Positions 33,125 through 45,053 are shown, numbered from the stretch's first letter. The stretch: DNA of 64,000 bases from Ceratothoa steindachneri (GCA_963969495.1 OZ018318.1:172306040-172370039); one strand, 5' to 3'. Numbers and translations: made by a program. The notes: generated from the letters alone by a model not told the origin.

Positions 33125-35460
33125 ATGGAGGTCCCCATCCCCTGTGCTTGCGCAGGGGACCCTCCATACCTCTTTAACCGGAGAGGAGGCTTACTCCTCT
33201 CCTACGCCTATGGGTGTAGGGGACTCCCCTTACCCCCTTCTCTGGAGGTGCTTTTGGGCACTTCGCTTTTTCCAGCGGCAGTCCCCTCTTTTCTTTCCAA
33301 GGGGACTGCCAAGAAAGCCAGCAGGCAGCCCTTAGCCAGCCGCTCCATATCGAAGCGGCTCGGTAGGGCAAATCCCCTTAGATGGGAGAGGGAAGCCAGG
33401 CCCCCTCGGTCGCTTCCCTCAAAAGACCTGCTGGCAAGGATATTGAACCTTGCCGGTGTTAAGGCCTGTGCCTCCCCACAAAAGACTCTTGACGCTGCCA
33501 AGGGGACCTGCGATGTCTTGGGAGGGAATGGACAACTGGAGGCCCCTCCTGTGATAGACATGGTCCTTGAGGAGACCCAGCCTCAGACGGTAGGGCCTTC
33601 CATGGGGGAAAATCCGGGCTCGATGCCAAGCACCGAACCCGAATCCGCCCCTATGCAAGGTTTCCCTCAAACGGCTGAGGGCTCCGAGGCAGTACAAGGA
33701 GGGGAGGGATCTCCTCCGACAGGTGCCTCTACGACTACCAGGAACTTCTCCATTTCGGAGAGGGAACTGGCTGAGGCCGGCCCATCTGGCATGTGGGCTT
33801 CTGCTGGCGGAGGTGAAAAGCGGGTTCATTCCCCGCCCTCCTCTCCCAAAAAAGAAAAAGACTAAAAGGACTAAAAAGTCAAAGAAGACTCGGGGCTCCT
33901 CTCCATCCGCGGGGGCTGCGGGGACGGATGGGTCTACTGCCACTTTGGTAGGCGACCAAGCCAAGATCGGCAAATCTGGCCCCTCTACCCCCCCGTGTGC
34001 GGAGCCCATGACTAAGACTAACACCAAGAGTGCACAGGGAGGAGCCTCGATGACATCGGGGCCCCTCATTCAGAGGTTACCTGGCATTTTCGAGCCCGCT
34101 GGATTCAAACGCTTCCTCGTTATTCGCTCCACTGATAGCACCATGTTGTTCAAGGGCAACATGATCCATCAGAGGAGAGGATTAGCTAGTGCAATTGGTA
34201 GAGAGCCGAAGGTGACCCCTTTCTCGGGAGCCTTCTGGCGAATGCGGCGAATCCCGCCGAGGCAGCCAAGATAAGTCCTCTTCGGACACTTCATGGCACC
34301 CCGGTGAGGGTGATGCCGCACTCTACCATAAACTTTGTGAAAGGAGTAGTTTATGCGAGGGAACTCGTTGACTACTCCATTGAGGACATCACCCTAGAGC
34401 TGGCCGACCATGGGGCGGTCAAGGTCAAACGTGTGATGAGAAACAGGGAGGGGCCTCGAGACCCACCCCTACACTCTTCATTACATTCGACTGTGACAAG
34501 CTCCCTGAGTCGGTGCGTGCCGGTTGGTACCGCTACCGCGTGAAGGCATTCGTGCCACTGCCGCGGCGGTGCTATTACTGTCACCACTTCGGCCATACGA
34601 ATCGCTCATGTAGACGTGTAAAGTCGGGGTCGCCCGAAGTCTGTGTAAATTGCTCCAAGGTCGCACACGATAAGTCCAAATCATATGTGGCCAAGTGTGT
34701 CAATTGCGAATAGCCGCACCCTGCTTCTTCGAAGCAATGTGGTGCATATCTCCTTGAGAAAGAAATCCTGGCCGTTCAGGCCCAGGATCGACTCTTATTC
34801 CGAGAGGCTAAAGACTTCGTCCTGGCCCGCCCGGCTCTGCCTGGGACGTCATATGCCTCAATAGTTAGAAAGGCACCCTCTGCTCCTGGCCCATCCAGGC
34901 CAACGAGCACGGTTGTTTCCACGCCCATTCGGAGCCCTTCTGCGGGTTTTAATCAACCCGGGCGCTCCCCTGGTAAAGCTGACGGACTAAAGGGTTCATA
35001 CCCTGCCCCGGCTAAAACCAGGGCTTCCCCCAGCGTGACCGTTTCCCGTAAGGCGAAACGGCCACGCGCCTCCACCGAGTCGTTAGACTCATAGGAGGCA
35101 ACACGCCTGAAGATGGTCGCTAGGTTATCTTCTGGGGTTCCTAAAGCTGTCTCCCGAAAGGAGGACAGCAACAAAGGAGCTTCGGCTCCTTCGCCCACGC
35201 CCCGAGGTGTGGCGAGTGGCTCGGAGACGGTGGTTCCTCGAAAAGAGGGCCCCCCGCCTCCGAAGCCGCAGCGCCCGCCTAAGGTTTCGAGGCGGAGGGA
35301 GGAAAAGACTCGCATGGCGAGCCCAACCTCCCCCACTAAGTCCTCGAAGGCGACAGCGCCTTCAGCGCTTTGTCCGGCCAACAGCGTTCGGGAAGCGTAC
35401 GGCCATTCCCGTGAGGGTCTTCAGTTCGAGGAGGGCCCCCGCGTCTCCTCCGAGCTAGGC
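33125..35460 (+). pseudogene. LINE-H ORF1, gag-like protein (broken)
   Basis: The ATG at 33125 starts in a frame that does not match the gag (MEVPIPCACAGDPP). A base loss near 33228 then brings in the gag frame (SLEVLLGTSLFPAAVPSFLS). Further damage: shifts near 33860, 34230 and 34440 and a stop in the third knuckle (CVNCE then TAG near 34711). The knuckles read CYYCHHFGHTNRSC and CVNCSKVAHDKSKSY, so the second has lost its last Cys. Near 35385 a deletion (aacagcgttcgggaagcg) puts the gag tail into the ORF2 frame. Confidence 0.82.
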
Positions 35461-37932
35461 CTGGAGTGCATATTCCGTTAATGGAATTGCCGTGGACTCC
35501 GGGCCAACTGGAAGGAGCTGCGGAGGCTTGTCTCGTCCCGCTCTCCGTTAGCTATCTTGTTGCAGGAGACCATGGTAGGCGCCCCCTGCCCGCCCTCCCC
35601 AGGAAAAGGGTCTTGCGACCCCACCACCGCGGGATGGCCGTGGTGGTGGATGTGCGGTTTACTCCCGGCATGATGTCTCCGTTCTTCCTTTCTCTTTAGA
35701 TACCTCCTTTCAGGCAGTGGCTGTGAAGCTGCACCTGGATAGGAGGTATACTCTGATTTCTGCGTATATTCCACCGTCAGCTGACTTCGACGCAGGGGAC
35801 TTCCGCCGCGTCATGGCACGGTTGCCGAGGCCATATCTCTTGCTTGGAGATCTGAACGGCAGGCGTCCTCTCTAGGGAGATTACTCCATAAATCCCAGGG
35901 GACAAGTCCTTGCCGATCTGATCGAAGAGCTTGAGATGGGTGTCCTAAACGTGGATGAGTTTACGCATCACTGTCCGAGAACCGCTTCATTTTCTTGCCT
36001 TGACCTATCTTTGTGCTCCTCAGATGCACAGCCTGATTTTGATTGGGGGGTGGTCGATGACCTCCATGGTAGTGATCACTTTCCCATTCAAATATCCTTT
36101 TCAGGGCAACTGCCGCCTGAGAGCCCACCTCGGTGGTGCTTGGCGCGGGCGCGGTGGCCTGCATTTCAGGAAATGACTGAATTCTCTATCTCAGTCGAGG
36201 AGTTTAGGTCGGTAGATGAGGCCGTTGAGTTCTTCTCTGGTAACCTCATCGCAGTGGGCCTGACTACTATTCCTAGGACGTCTGGCCGTTTTGCACGCCG
36301 ACCACTCCCATGGTGGTCGGCCGAGTGTGAGACGGCCCTCAAACAGTAGCGTTATGCCTACATGCACTATAAGCGACGCCCGAACGATTTCACTGTCGGT
36401 GAATTTCGTCGGGCTAGGGCTAGGTTCCAGTATATTTCGAAGCACGCCCGCTGCTCTTCTTGGCGGGCATACGTGTCTTCACTTAACAGGAAGACCCCTT
36501 TAGCTGAGGTGTGGAAGCGAGTCAAAAGGATTCGGGGCAAGTTCTCGCAGGACCCCCCTCCCGTTCCCTAGGAGAATGGGACCGCAATCTTGGACCCCGC
36601 GTCCGTGGCGGAATCCTTAGCGACCGCTTTTTCCGCATTCTCTAGCCGGGATGCTGCTCCACCAGCATTCAATGCACGTCGTCATGTCGCGGAATTCCGC
36701 CGGCTGGACTTTACCTCCAGAGGCGGAGAACCCTTTAACGACAAGTTTACCACTCGCTCTGCACCGCGTGCAGTGCATCACTCGCCTGTACGCGCGAGCC
36801 CGGTGCCTCCCTCAGTCGCCAACATCTCTCACTGCATCCACAGCTGATCTCGATGGTGCCTATGCCACCGAGAGACGCCAGTCATACCCTAAGTTCTTTG
36901 GGTTTAGGGCCAGGAAACTTCTTCGAGAGCTAGATATAGCTCACGGCCGCTGGCGCCCCTGGTTCTGCCCAGGACGCCACCCTGGAGGGTACCACATTTG
37001 GCTATTTGTCGCCACGCTCTGCTCCCAAAGCTTGTACTGCGCCGGAAGTATTGCGTTAAACTTTTTTGGAGCACACCTCGTGTCACGCTGGAACCGTGCC
37101 AGTATATACGACGGCCAAGTCCCAAGAGGGGGTCGGCTTCCACGCCGTATCCCCTCTGTTTGAAGTCAGCGGGGCTCTACCAGGCACTGCGTCTGTCTTC
37201 ACGGCCAAGCTGGTGGCAATACACCACTCGGTACGAGAGATTACGCGACGTGCCCGGTTCGGAGACCGGATTGTGATCTATTGCGACTCACAAAGCGCCC
37301 TGAGTGCTCTCGGCCATTGGAATCTCCGCATCCCCTGGTTCGCGATATCCGTGACGCCATGGTTTTGGCGAGCCGGGTGGATGTCGAGATTATCTTCTGC
37401 TGGGTTCCTGGACATGTTGGAATTGCGGGGAATGAGCGCGCCGATGAGGGCACCAAAGAGTCCGCGAGGACTCTGCCACCGGATTAGCGTTTCGCTCTTC
37501 CTCACACCGACTACATGGCAGGAATACGGGCAGCTCTTCGGACTGCTTGGCAAAGAAGCTGGGACATGGTCGAAGGGAACTTAAAGTTGCGTGCCATTGC
37601 GCCGCGACTGTTTCCATGGACCTATCCCCCAATGCCGCGGCGGCTTCAGGTTGCTTTCTGTCGCCTCCGAATCGGACACACTCGTGTGACGCATCGCTAT
37701 TTGATGGAGCACTCGCCTGCGTTTTTTCCAACGACTGCGTCGTCCCCCACACTGTCGGTACATTCTTTTCAAATGTCCCAGTCTGGGTGATCTTCGCGCA
37801 CTATACCTGTCGTGGTACCGGGATGGGCGGGGTCGCTACCGCCTGTCCCTTGTCCTCGGGACAGATTCGTGCACATTGACTTGTGAACTTGTTGACCTCT
37901 TGGGGGAGGCCGGCCTTCTCCCTATTATTTAA
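35461..37932 (+). pseudogene. LINE-H ORF2 lacking the reverse transcriptase domain
   Basis: Endonuclease pieces: LLGDLNGRRPL (about 35845) followed by a stop, then 35936-36349 with GSDHFPIQISF. A stop replaces a Gln codon (aaacagtag) near 36347. At 36751 the reading jumps from FNDKFT to the post-RT segment (LHRVQCITRLYARAR), removing FRPIS through YVDD. RNase H follows (VYTTAKSQ, with the Asp-Gly of YTDGS lost; FTAKL where others read FTAEL; CDSQSA), then GHVGIAGNERAD. The CCHC motif is lost by frameshift (SPAFFPTTA). Confidence 0.8.
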
Positions 37933-38096
37933 GCAAGGTTTGATTTTTCTTGTTTTTTGAATTTGTTTTTTTTTGTTTTTGTTTTTTTCTTCCCTTCGGT
38001 TTCACGCTCCTGCGCCGGGGGGACCTCTCCACCACGCACGAGCTTGCTTTCTTTCCCCCTTTTTTGGGGTGTTTTTTTTCTCTAATGTTATTTTAA

Positions 38097-38160
38097 AGTA
38101 GCCTAGAACTAGGCCAGTTTTAATACGGCGACTAATGCCCAAGTAGGCAGTCGCCAGATA
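38097..38160 (+). other. Conserved LINE 3' double hairpin (LINE-H)
   Basis: TAGCCTAGAACTAGGCCA forms stem 1. GGCGACT-AATGCCCAAGTAGGC-AGTCGCC forms stem 2 with a full 7-bp outer helix. It directly precedes the A-rich tail of a copy whose end is fixed by its target-site duplication. Confidence 0.7.
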
Positions 38161-38189
38161 ATCTATTAAAAAAAAAAAACAAAGAAAAT

Positions 38190-39060
38190 CTTGGCCTGTG
38201 TGACCTTTGTTTCCAGCTGTTTATCATATCCTCTCGATGTAATCTCGAGTCCAAGGACCCGAGCCTCACGTGCGTATGGGTATATTTCGTCCCTGACCAA
38301 TACGTCCGCTGTATTTCTACGCCCAATGGGGAGGACCTTAAATTTTTCAACATTGGTGCGTATTTTGACTCGGTTCTCATAGCCGTTAAGGTTTTGGATC
38401 TCGCCTGCCGTCCTATTTGCTATGTCGGCTGGCTTTCGATAATCGCTGGTTATTACCTGCGATATATCGTCGGTTAGCTGGACATATAGGGCGTAGTCTT
38501 GGGTGGGTGTGGGAAGGTCACTCCTGTACAACGTGTACAGCGTCGGACTTAGGCACACTCCGGGAGGTACCCCGGTGTACATGGTAAAGGGCTGCACTTC
38601 GTAATCATTTCTTCTAATGACAGCCTACCGATCCTCAAGGTAGTCGCACAAGAGCTTTGTTATGGTCGTCTCCATGCCCAGGTCACTTATCTTCCTCTTG
38701 AGGCTAGGCACCCACACTTTATTGAAGGTTGATGAGACATCCTTCAGCACTACATCAACATTTCTGTTCTCGGCTTTCGCTATAGCGATGTACTCTGTCA
38801 TCAGGGCAAGTACTGTCTCCCTCCCGAGTTTTTTGCGGAAGCCGTGCTGTTGTGTGTTGTAGAGCCCATTTGTATCCAAGTAACCCATTAGCCTTTGTTG
38901 ATTAGCTTTTCGAATAGTTTACCTATGAATTCGAGCAGGGATATTGGCCTATAGCTTCTAATTTCCGCTTTAGGTTCACCTGGTTTTGGGAGGAAAGCAT
39001 CCTGGCTCTCTTAAGCGAGTCAGAGAAGTACCCAACGTTTAAGCACGCATTGAAGAGGTT
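38190..39060 (-). pseudogene. LINE2 reverse transcriptase (arm A)
   Basis: A second non-LTR family, unlike LINE-A to LINE-K. Minus-strand segments include TQQHGFRKKLGRETVLALMT, FNKVWVPSLKRKISDL, MYTGVPPGVCLSPTLYTLY and KFKVLPIGRR. The catalytic YADD box is altered (YVQLTDDISQVI). Frameshifts near 38620 and 38890. No RNase H is recognisable. It resembles Jockey/CR1-type elements; the clade is not certain. Confidence 0.78.
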
Positions 39061-39418
39061 GATAAATAGTCAGACAATCTGAGGCTTTCAGTTTTATATG
39101 TTTCTTGTAGCGCTTAGTTTCCGCTTAAAAATTTCCCTCGCCATGATTGGCCAATTTTTGTAATGCTTATGTTCGCGTAGAAATACTATATATAATGTAG
39201 CAATTTTCGAATAATTCCATTTCTGTTCATTGCCTGGAAATGACCTAACATGGCCGAAAGATGTCTAGGAATAAAGAATGTCATTCGCGGAGGGTTTTTC
39301 TCGACTCGAAGACCCCGTTAAAAAACTTGTAAGAAATATTAAGAGTTAACAAGTTAAAATTAATAACGCTGCCAGCTGTGGACTTCAATAGAACCTGCAT
39401 ACAACATGGCTTTTAACC

Positions 39419-39422
<4 letters not shown>

Positions 39423-39509
<87 letters not shown>
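39423..39509. repeat. (TA)n microsatellite, arm A
   Basis: An uninterrupted TA dinucleotide run of about 87 bp. The mirror tract in arm B is at 43178-43275, and a third lies at 41929-42010. Confidence 0.95.
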
Positions 39510-39512
<3 letters not shown>

Positions 39513-39589
39513 TATAATTTTCCCAGGAATGCCCCAGAGGGCATTTATATAGCACTCACCCCCCTAACAAGGTTACATCCCCCTTTTTT

Positions 39590-40262
39590 ATTTTTATAAT
39601 AAAATACTACTGGCCCGTGTAACACCGAGGTCTCCTAACGACACGACCGGACCGTGTCACAGTTCGATTGGTCTGACTGCGGGTACGGAGACACAGATTC
39701 ACTGTGGCAGTTCCAGTAGCGTTGAACGAAGCGCTGGCACGTGTGAAGGTTGATTGAGCGAAGGTGATCCGCTTGCCGGTTTCTTCCGAGATGGCGTCAA
39801 GCAAGGCGTGAGAGCCCCGAGTCCTGTTCATTGCTGACGGAGTGACCAGTGGTGAGGAGGTTTGATCTTTACTGACCACCGCTGCCGACGAGGGTTCCGC
39901 AAGACCAAATGAGTCAGCGAAACGGAAGGTGGAGTTTGAGAGTAGGATTGGTTGAAAGTGTGGATTGGAAATTGTTTTGGGGCTTACTGTAGCATAAAGG
40001 GTTATAGTGGGAGAAAAAAAGGGGGTAAAAGTCGTTCTAGGTGAACGTTTTCTATATAGGGGGGAGGGGTTCAGGTGATCTATGGAGACAGTATGATGCC
40101 TGGTGCCAAGCTAAAGTACGAAGAACTTCGGCTTCGTGGAGATGACGAGGAAGGGCTCGTCATTGACTGGTTGCCAAGAAATGAGAGTTAAATCGCGACG
40201 GACGAAAACATGGGAGCTTATTGTCATCTCTTTCTGCACGACGGTTTTATAATTGACAATCA
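39590..40262 (-). pseudogene. Ty3/gypsy-2 pol C-terminal fragment, copy 1
   Basis: Minus strand. It carries an integrase C-terminal region (near 40150 a segment matching KPKFFVLQLGTKQ of copy 2) and ends TVTRSGRVVRRPRCYTGQ with a stop at about 39607. A purine-rich tract and tgtaaccttgttagg (reverse complement, about 39560-39590), the likely LTR start, follow. It is a second gypsy family, distinct from 27137-31117. The part right of 39940 is not in arm B. Confidence 0.7.
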
Positions 40263-40333
40263 CTCATATATATGAACATAATTTCTTCAGGATTATTATT
40301 ATTTATAGGAATGCTCCAGAGGGCATTCTTATA
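40263..40333 (-). repeat. LTR-like scrap at the head-to-head gypsy junction
   Basis: On the minus strand it reads aatgccctctggagcattcc then ataataataatcctg and attatgttcatatata, matching the LTR-like sequence after the gypsy tail at about 43120-43180. It sits exactly between copy 1 (minus) and copy 2 (plus). Confidence 0.65.
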
Positions 40334-41690
40334 CTGGCGTCAATGTCAGACGCAAGCTCGTTGCACAACGCTTCGTGCGGCAAGGTATGAATACCGACGT
40401 GGCCAAATGGACTCGCTCATGCCTGCCATGCCAGCGCGCCAAAGTCCATTGTCACACAAAACCCCCCTCTGGTCCCTTTCCCTCTTCTTTCGTCGCGTTT
40501 TGACGCCGTTCACGTCGATTTAGTAGTTCCTCTGCCTTACTCTCATTGGTTACAATTATCATCTCACCATGATCGATCATTTTACTCGTCGGCCAGATGC
40601 TGTTCTTAACTCGGACATCAGAGCTTCCATTGTCACTTGAGCCTTCGTCTCAGCATGGGTTGCTCAGTTTGGTGTTCCTTCAACGATCATGACTGAGTGT
40701 GGCAGGCAATTTGAATCACACCAATGGGATATACCCGTCTTCGTACCTCTAGCTATCATCCCAAAGCAACGCCAAAGTGAAACGGTTGCACAGAACCCTC
40801 AAAGCAAACTTACGCTTCACAGATCGCAGCACAACTTGAGTGGACAAACTACCTTTGATTCTCCTGGGTATTCATTCATCCTGGAAAGAGGACTTGGCCT
40901 GCTCTGCGGCGGAACTTTTCTATGGTAGTCAACTTTGTCTCCCAGATCAATTCTTACTCTTCTTATGACCGACCTCTACCTTCTGACCTCGACCCTTCTT
41001 CTTATGTACACCATTTTATACGGGTGATGACTGAGGTTAAACCTACCAATCTCAAAACCTTCCTGCCGAAAGAGATGACAAATTGTTCCCATGTTTTTTG
41101 TCCGTCGCAATTAAACTCGCTCTTGTTTTGCAACTTGTCTATGATGGACCCTTTCTTGCCATCTCTAGGAAGCCGAAGTTCTTCGTCCTTCAGCTTGGCA
41201 CCAAGCAGGATATTGTCTCTATAGACCGCCTGAAACCCACCTTTATTGAAAACGTTCACCTTGACCACCCTCTTTTCACTTCTTCTCCTACTATAACCCT
41301 TTATGGTCCAGGACGTCCCCCAAATACCCTCTAAGCCACCCTTACAAACTTCACCTTCCGTTTTGCTGCTTCCGCCTCGTGTGCTGTAAGAAACCTCGCC
41401 GGCAGCGGTGGTCAGTCAGGAGCAAATATCTCCACCACTGGTCACCCGTCAGCGGAAACCCAGTCTCGAGACTCCCACTTGACACCATCTCGGAAGGAAC
41501 AAAAAAACGGATCACTTTTGCTCCATCAATCTCTGCTCGTACCGCTGCTTCGCTCAACGTAACTGGTATTACCACAGCGAATACGTGTTCCCGTACTCGC
41601 AGCCAAACACCACTAGCACTGTGGCACGCTCTGGTCGCGTCACAGGAAGACCTCACCGTTATCAGGACTAGCAAGATCATATTTTAAAAT
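40334..41690 (+). pseudogene. Ty3/gypsy-2 integrase fragment, copy 2
   Basis: It starts in the zinc-binding region (RQGMNTDVAKWTRSCLPCQR), passes the integrase core with many stops (FDAV near 40508; TECGRQFESHQWD near 40690, the second Asp region degraded), and reaches the C-terminal region (YDRPLPSDLDPSSYVHHFIR, KFFVLQLGTKQ, DRLKP). The tail ends in a purine tract (ataagggggggg, about 41688-41701) and a gcgtaact LTR-like start. Confidence 0.75.
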
Positions 41691-41920
41691 AAGGGGGGGG
41701 GGCGTAACTTTCTTTGTTGTGGAGTATTTGTAGCACTACCCGATTCTTATTAATCTGCGATACTCCAAAAAAATAAACAAAATAATTTACGTGTATATAA
41801 TGATTTCTGCATTACTTAAAATAATTAAAATAAATTGTTACCATGTAAATTTGCATTGCTTCAAATATAATTTAAATACTTTGTTGTTATTCCGAGTAAT
41901 TCAATGTAACCGGTGTCTGT

Positions 41921-41928
<8 letters not shown>

Positions 41929-41997
<69 letters not shown>

Positions 41998-42010
41998 TTA
42001 TATATATTAG
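41929..42010. repeat. (TA)n microsatellite in the spacer
   Basis: TA dinucleotide run with a few C and TT interruptions near its right end. Confidence 0.95.
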
Positions 42011-42731
42011 TGTAGATGGGTAGCAGTCTCTTGAATGCAAATTTTGTTGAAGACCATTGTATATTTCGCCTTAATCAATTTCCTTTGGCAACTTTCTATT
42101 CTTCTAACTCTTTTCATACCATTTTATACCCATCTTTTACCAAATGGGTTTGGTAAAAAACAAACTAAATTGGTGAGCTTTCGATCTTATTCGGAACGTC
42201 TTTATGCATTCTTTCCTCCATTACCGATGAAATATGTTGGGAGTCAGAATCGGGCTGAATGAAAAGAAAACGGGTTTAAGGGGATATTTATTCCGCCTGG
42301 CTTGATCACAACGTTAAAGAAAACGAGCCAATCCGATGAGTGGAATTTTAAAACAACTTTAATGTTTGATTCCAGCTCAACGCTTGACTGTTGATGGCGG
42401 TTTTTCTTCGTTTATTAAGATGGCTTCTAAGATGTTCAGCCTAGCTCTATTTCACTCTTTCTTAAATACGGCGTTGTCAGCTATAATATCTCTCGTTAGG
42501 TTGATGTTGTGCTGGCACAACATCAATCTAACGCCTTGAGGATCTCCTTCACATGTGGAAGATCATGAAACTAAAGGGGGCTGGGGCAGAGGCTGAAAGA
42601 GCCACTTCGTAGCCAGGCACCCAGCAGGAGGTAATGTTTATTAACGGGATCGAAAGCTGATGCAAGAGCAATCGGATCCCTCGGATCAAAGTGTAGCAAT
42701 ACAGAAATCACGCCCCGGGTATTCACGTAAA

Positions 42732-43090
42732 TCTCAAACTCCACCTTCCGTTTCGCTGACTCATTTGGTGTTGCAGGAACCCTCGTCGGCAGCGGTGGTC
42801 AGTCAAGATCAAACATCTCCACCACTGGTCACTCCGTGAGCAATGAACAGGAATCGGGACTCCTACGTCTTGCTTCACGCCATCTCGGAAGAAACCGGCA
42901 AGTGGATCACCTTCGTTCAATCAACCTTCACACGTGCCAGCGCTTCGTTCAAAGCTACTGGCACTGCCACAGCGAATCTGTGTCTCCGTACCCGCAGTCA
43001 GACCAATCGTACTGTTACACGGTCCGGTCGTGTCGTTAGGAGACCTCGGTGTTACACAGACCAGTAGTACTTTATTATAAAAAAGGGGGG
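42732..43090 (+). pseudogene. Ty3/gypsy-2 C-terminal tail, copy 3 (arm B)
   Basis: Reads SYVLLHAISEETGKWITFVQ, FTRASASF and TVTRSGRVVRRPRCYTDQ with a stop at 43065-43067. A purine tract (aaaaaaggggggtg, about 43078-43091) and tgtaaccttgttagg follow, consistent with a polypurine tract next to an LTR start. Confidence 0.75.
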
Positions 43091-43174
43091 TGTAACCTTG
43101 TTAGGGGGGAGTGCTATATAAATGCCCTCTGTGGCATTCCTATAAATAATAATAATAATCCTGGAAAAATTATG

Positions 43175-43279
<105 letters not shown>

Positions 43280-43629
43280 GGTTAAAAGGCCATGTTGTAT
43301 GCAGGTTCTATTGAAGTCCACAGCTGGCAGCGTTATTAATTTTAACTTGTATTTTCGTTATATTTCTTGCAAGTTTTTTAACGGGGTCTTCGAGTCGAGA
43401 AAAACCATCCGCGAATGACATTCTTTATTCCTCGACGACTTTCGGCCATGTTAGGTCATTTTCAGGCAATGAACAGAAATGGAATTATTCAAAAATTGCT
43501 ACATTATATATAGTATTTCTACGCGAACATAAGCATCACAAAAATTGGCCAATCATGGCGAGGGAAATTTTTAAGCGGAAACTAAGCGCTACAAGAAACA
43601 TATAAAACTGAAAGCCTCAGATTGTCTGA

Positions 43630-45053
43630 CTATTTATCAACCTCTTCAATGCGTGCTTAAACGTTGGGTACTTCTCTGACTCGCTTATAAGAGCCAGGAT
43701 GATTTTCCTCCCAAAACCAGGTAAACCTAAAGCGGAGATTAGAAGCTATAGGCCAATATCCCTGCTCGAATTCATAGGGAAACTATTCGAAAAGCTAATC
43801 AACGAAGGCTGATGGGTTACTTGGATGCAAATGGGCTCTACCACACACAACAGCACGGCTTCCACATAAAACTCGGGAGGGAGACAGTACTTGCCCTGAT
43901 GACAGAGTACATCGCTATAGCGAAAGCCGAGAACAGAAATGTCGATATAGTGCTAAGGATGTCTCATCAGCATTCAATAAAGTGTGGGTGCCTAGCCTCA
44001 AGAGAAAGATAAGTGACCTGGGCATGGAGACGACCATGACAAAGCTCTTGTGCGACTACCTTGAGAATCGGGAGGCTGTCATTAGAAGAAATGATTACGA
44101 AGTGCAGCCCTTTACCATGTACACCGGGGTACCTCAAGGAGGGTGACTAAGTCCGACGCTGTTCACGTTGTACACGAGTGACCTTCCCACACCCACCCTA
44201 GACTACGCCCTATATAACCAGCTGGCAGAGGTAATATCGCAGGTAATAACCAGCGATTATCGAAACCCAACTGACATAACGAATATTACGGCGGGCGAGA
44301 TCCAAAACCTTAACGCCTACGAGAACCAAGTCAAAATACGCACCCAATGTTGAAAAATTTAAGGTCCTCCCCATTGGGCGTAGAAAGACAGCGGACGTAT
44401 TGGTCAGGAACGAAATATACCCATACGCACGTGAGGCTCGGGTCCTTGGACTCGAGATTACATCGAGAGGATATGGTAAACAGCTGGAAACAAAGGTTGC
44501 ACAGGCCAAGTGAAGTCTGCAATGCCTCTATCGGTTCCGAAAACTCTCCCACAAGAATAAAAGAAAACTCTTCATGAGCCTGGTAGGCCAATTTTATTAT
44601 ACCCCGTCATTTCTCTCCACTTAGCCAGTAAATCCCAACTCAAAAAGGCACAAGCAGTGCAGAACGAGGCACTAATGTACATTCTAGACGTCAGCCTATT
44701 GAAATTCTCTCCCTCAAGTGCTCTACACGACCTTGCCGGGGTCGAACCCCTCAACGTGACACTACACAACAGAGCAAAGGATATATGGTCCAAGATCAAT
44801 GCCTACATACATGAAGAAGTTCTTCGAAAAATCAGACTTCCCGATCTCGAAAACCAAAATGGACACTACCGACGCGATTTCGACAGCAGTCAACTGCGTA
44901 CGCAAGAGGACGCTGTTCCACTATATAGATGAAAAAATTTACTTCTGGAAAAAATCGAAAATCCTAATAGGACACCCGATCATGAACTTATTACATGTGA
45001 TCATGTATGTCAAAAAAGTAGAAAAAAAGACCCGTAGTGGTCATACAACCTAA
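43630..45053 (+). pseudogene. LINE2 ORF2 (RT to C-terminus), arm B
   Basis: It starts inside the polyprotein near FNACLNVGYFSDSL and reads IFLPKPGKPKAEIRSYRPIS (RT start), TQQHGFHIKLGRETVLALMT, a frameshifted FNKVWV segment, MYTGVPQGG followed by a stop, and YALYNQLAEVISQVI (degenerate catalytic box). Then come VLGLEITSRGY, ALMYILDVSLLKFSPSSA and MPTYMKKFFEKSDFPISKTK up to a stop near 45053. No endonuclease is seen upstream, so the copy is 5' truncated. Because it lacks the LINE-H insertion, it shows the ancestral order. Confidence 0.78.
44499..44512. other. Empty insertion site corresponding to LINE-H
   Basis: gcacaggccaagtg, the reverse complement of the target found twice around LINE-H. 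It is present once here, inside the otherwise continuous LINE2 sequence. Confidence 0.85.

Larger units (their letters stand above)
32511..38188 (+). mobile_element. LINE-H: 5'-complete LINE insertion with TSD and internal RT deletion
   Basis: It begins CCCCGTAAG directly after the left duplication and ends in an A-rich tail (about 38168-38188) directly before the right duplication. This defines the family's 5' and 3' ends. In order: 5'UTR with hairpin (32972-33004), gag (33125-35460), ORF2, 3'UTR and 3' hairpins (38097-38158). ORF2 lacks about 1.3 kb: at 36751 the segment before the RT is joined to the segment after it. The gag and ORF2 have stops and shifts. The copy was inserted after the inverted duplication formed, because only arm A contains it. 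Confidence 0.93.
38189..39940. repeat. Inverted repeat arm A, inner part
   Basis: Reverse complement of about 42732-44512. From left to right: LINE2 RT (minus), AT-rich sequence, a (TA)n tract (39423-39509), and the Ty3/gypsy C-terminal tail with polypurine tract and LTR-like start (minus). It begins with the right copy of the LINE-H target-site duplication (38189-38201). Confidence 0.88.
39941..42731. other. Spacer of the inverted repeat
   Basis: About 2.8 kb between the arms. It holds the rest of Ty3/gypsy-2 copy 1, an LTR-like scrap (40263-40333), copy 2 (40334-41690), a third (TA)n tract (41929-42010), and about 700 bp of AT-rich sequence (42011-42731) without a recognisable gene. A near-perfect 19-bp hairpin lies at 42494-42533. 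Confidence 0.7.
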
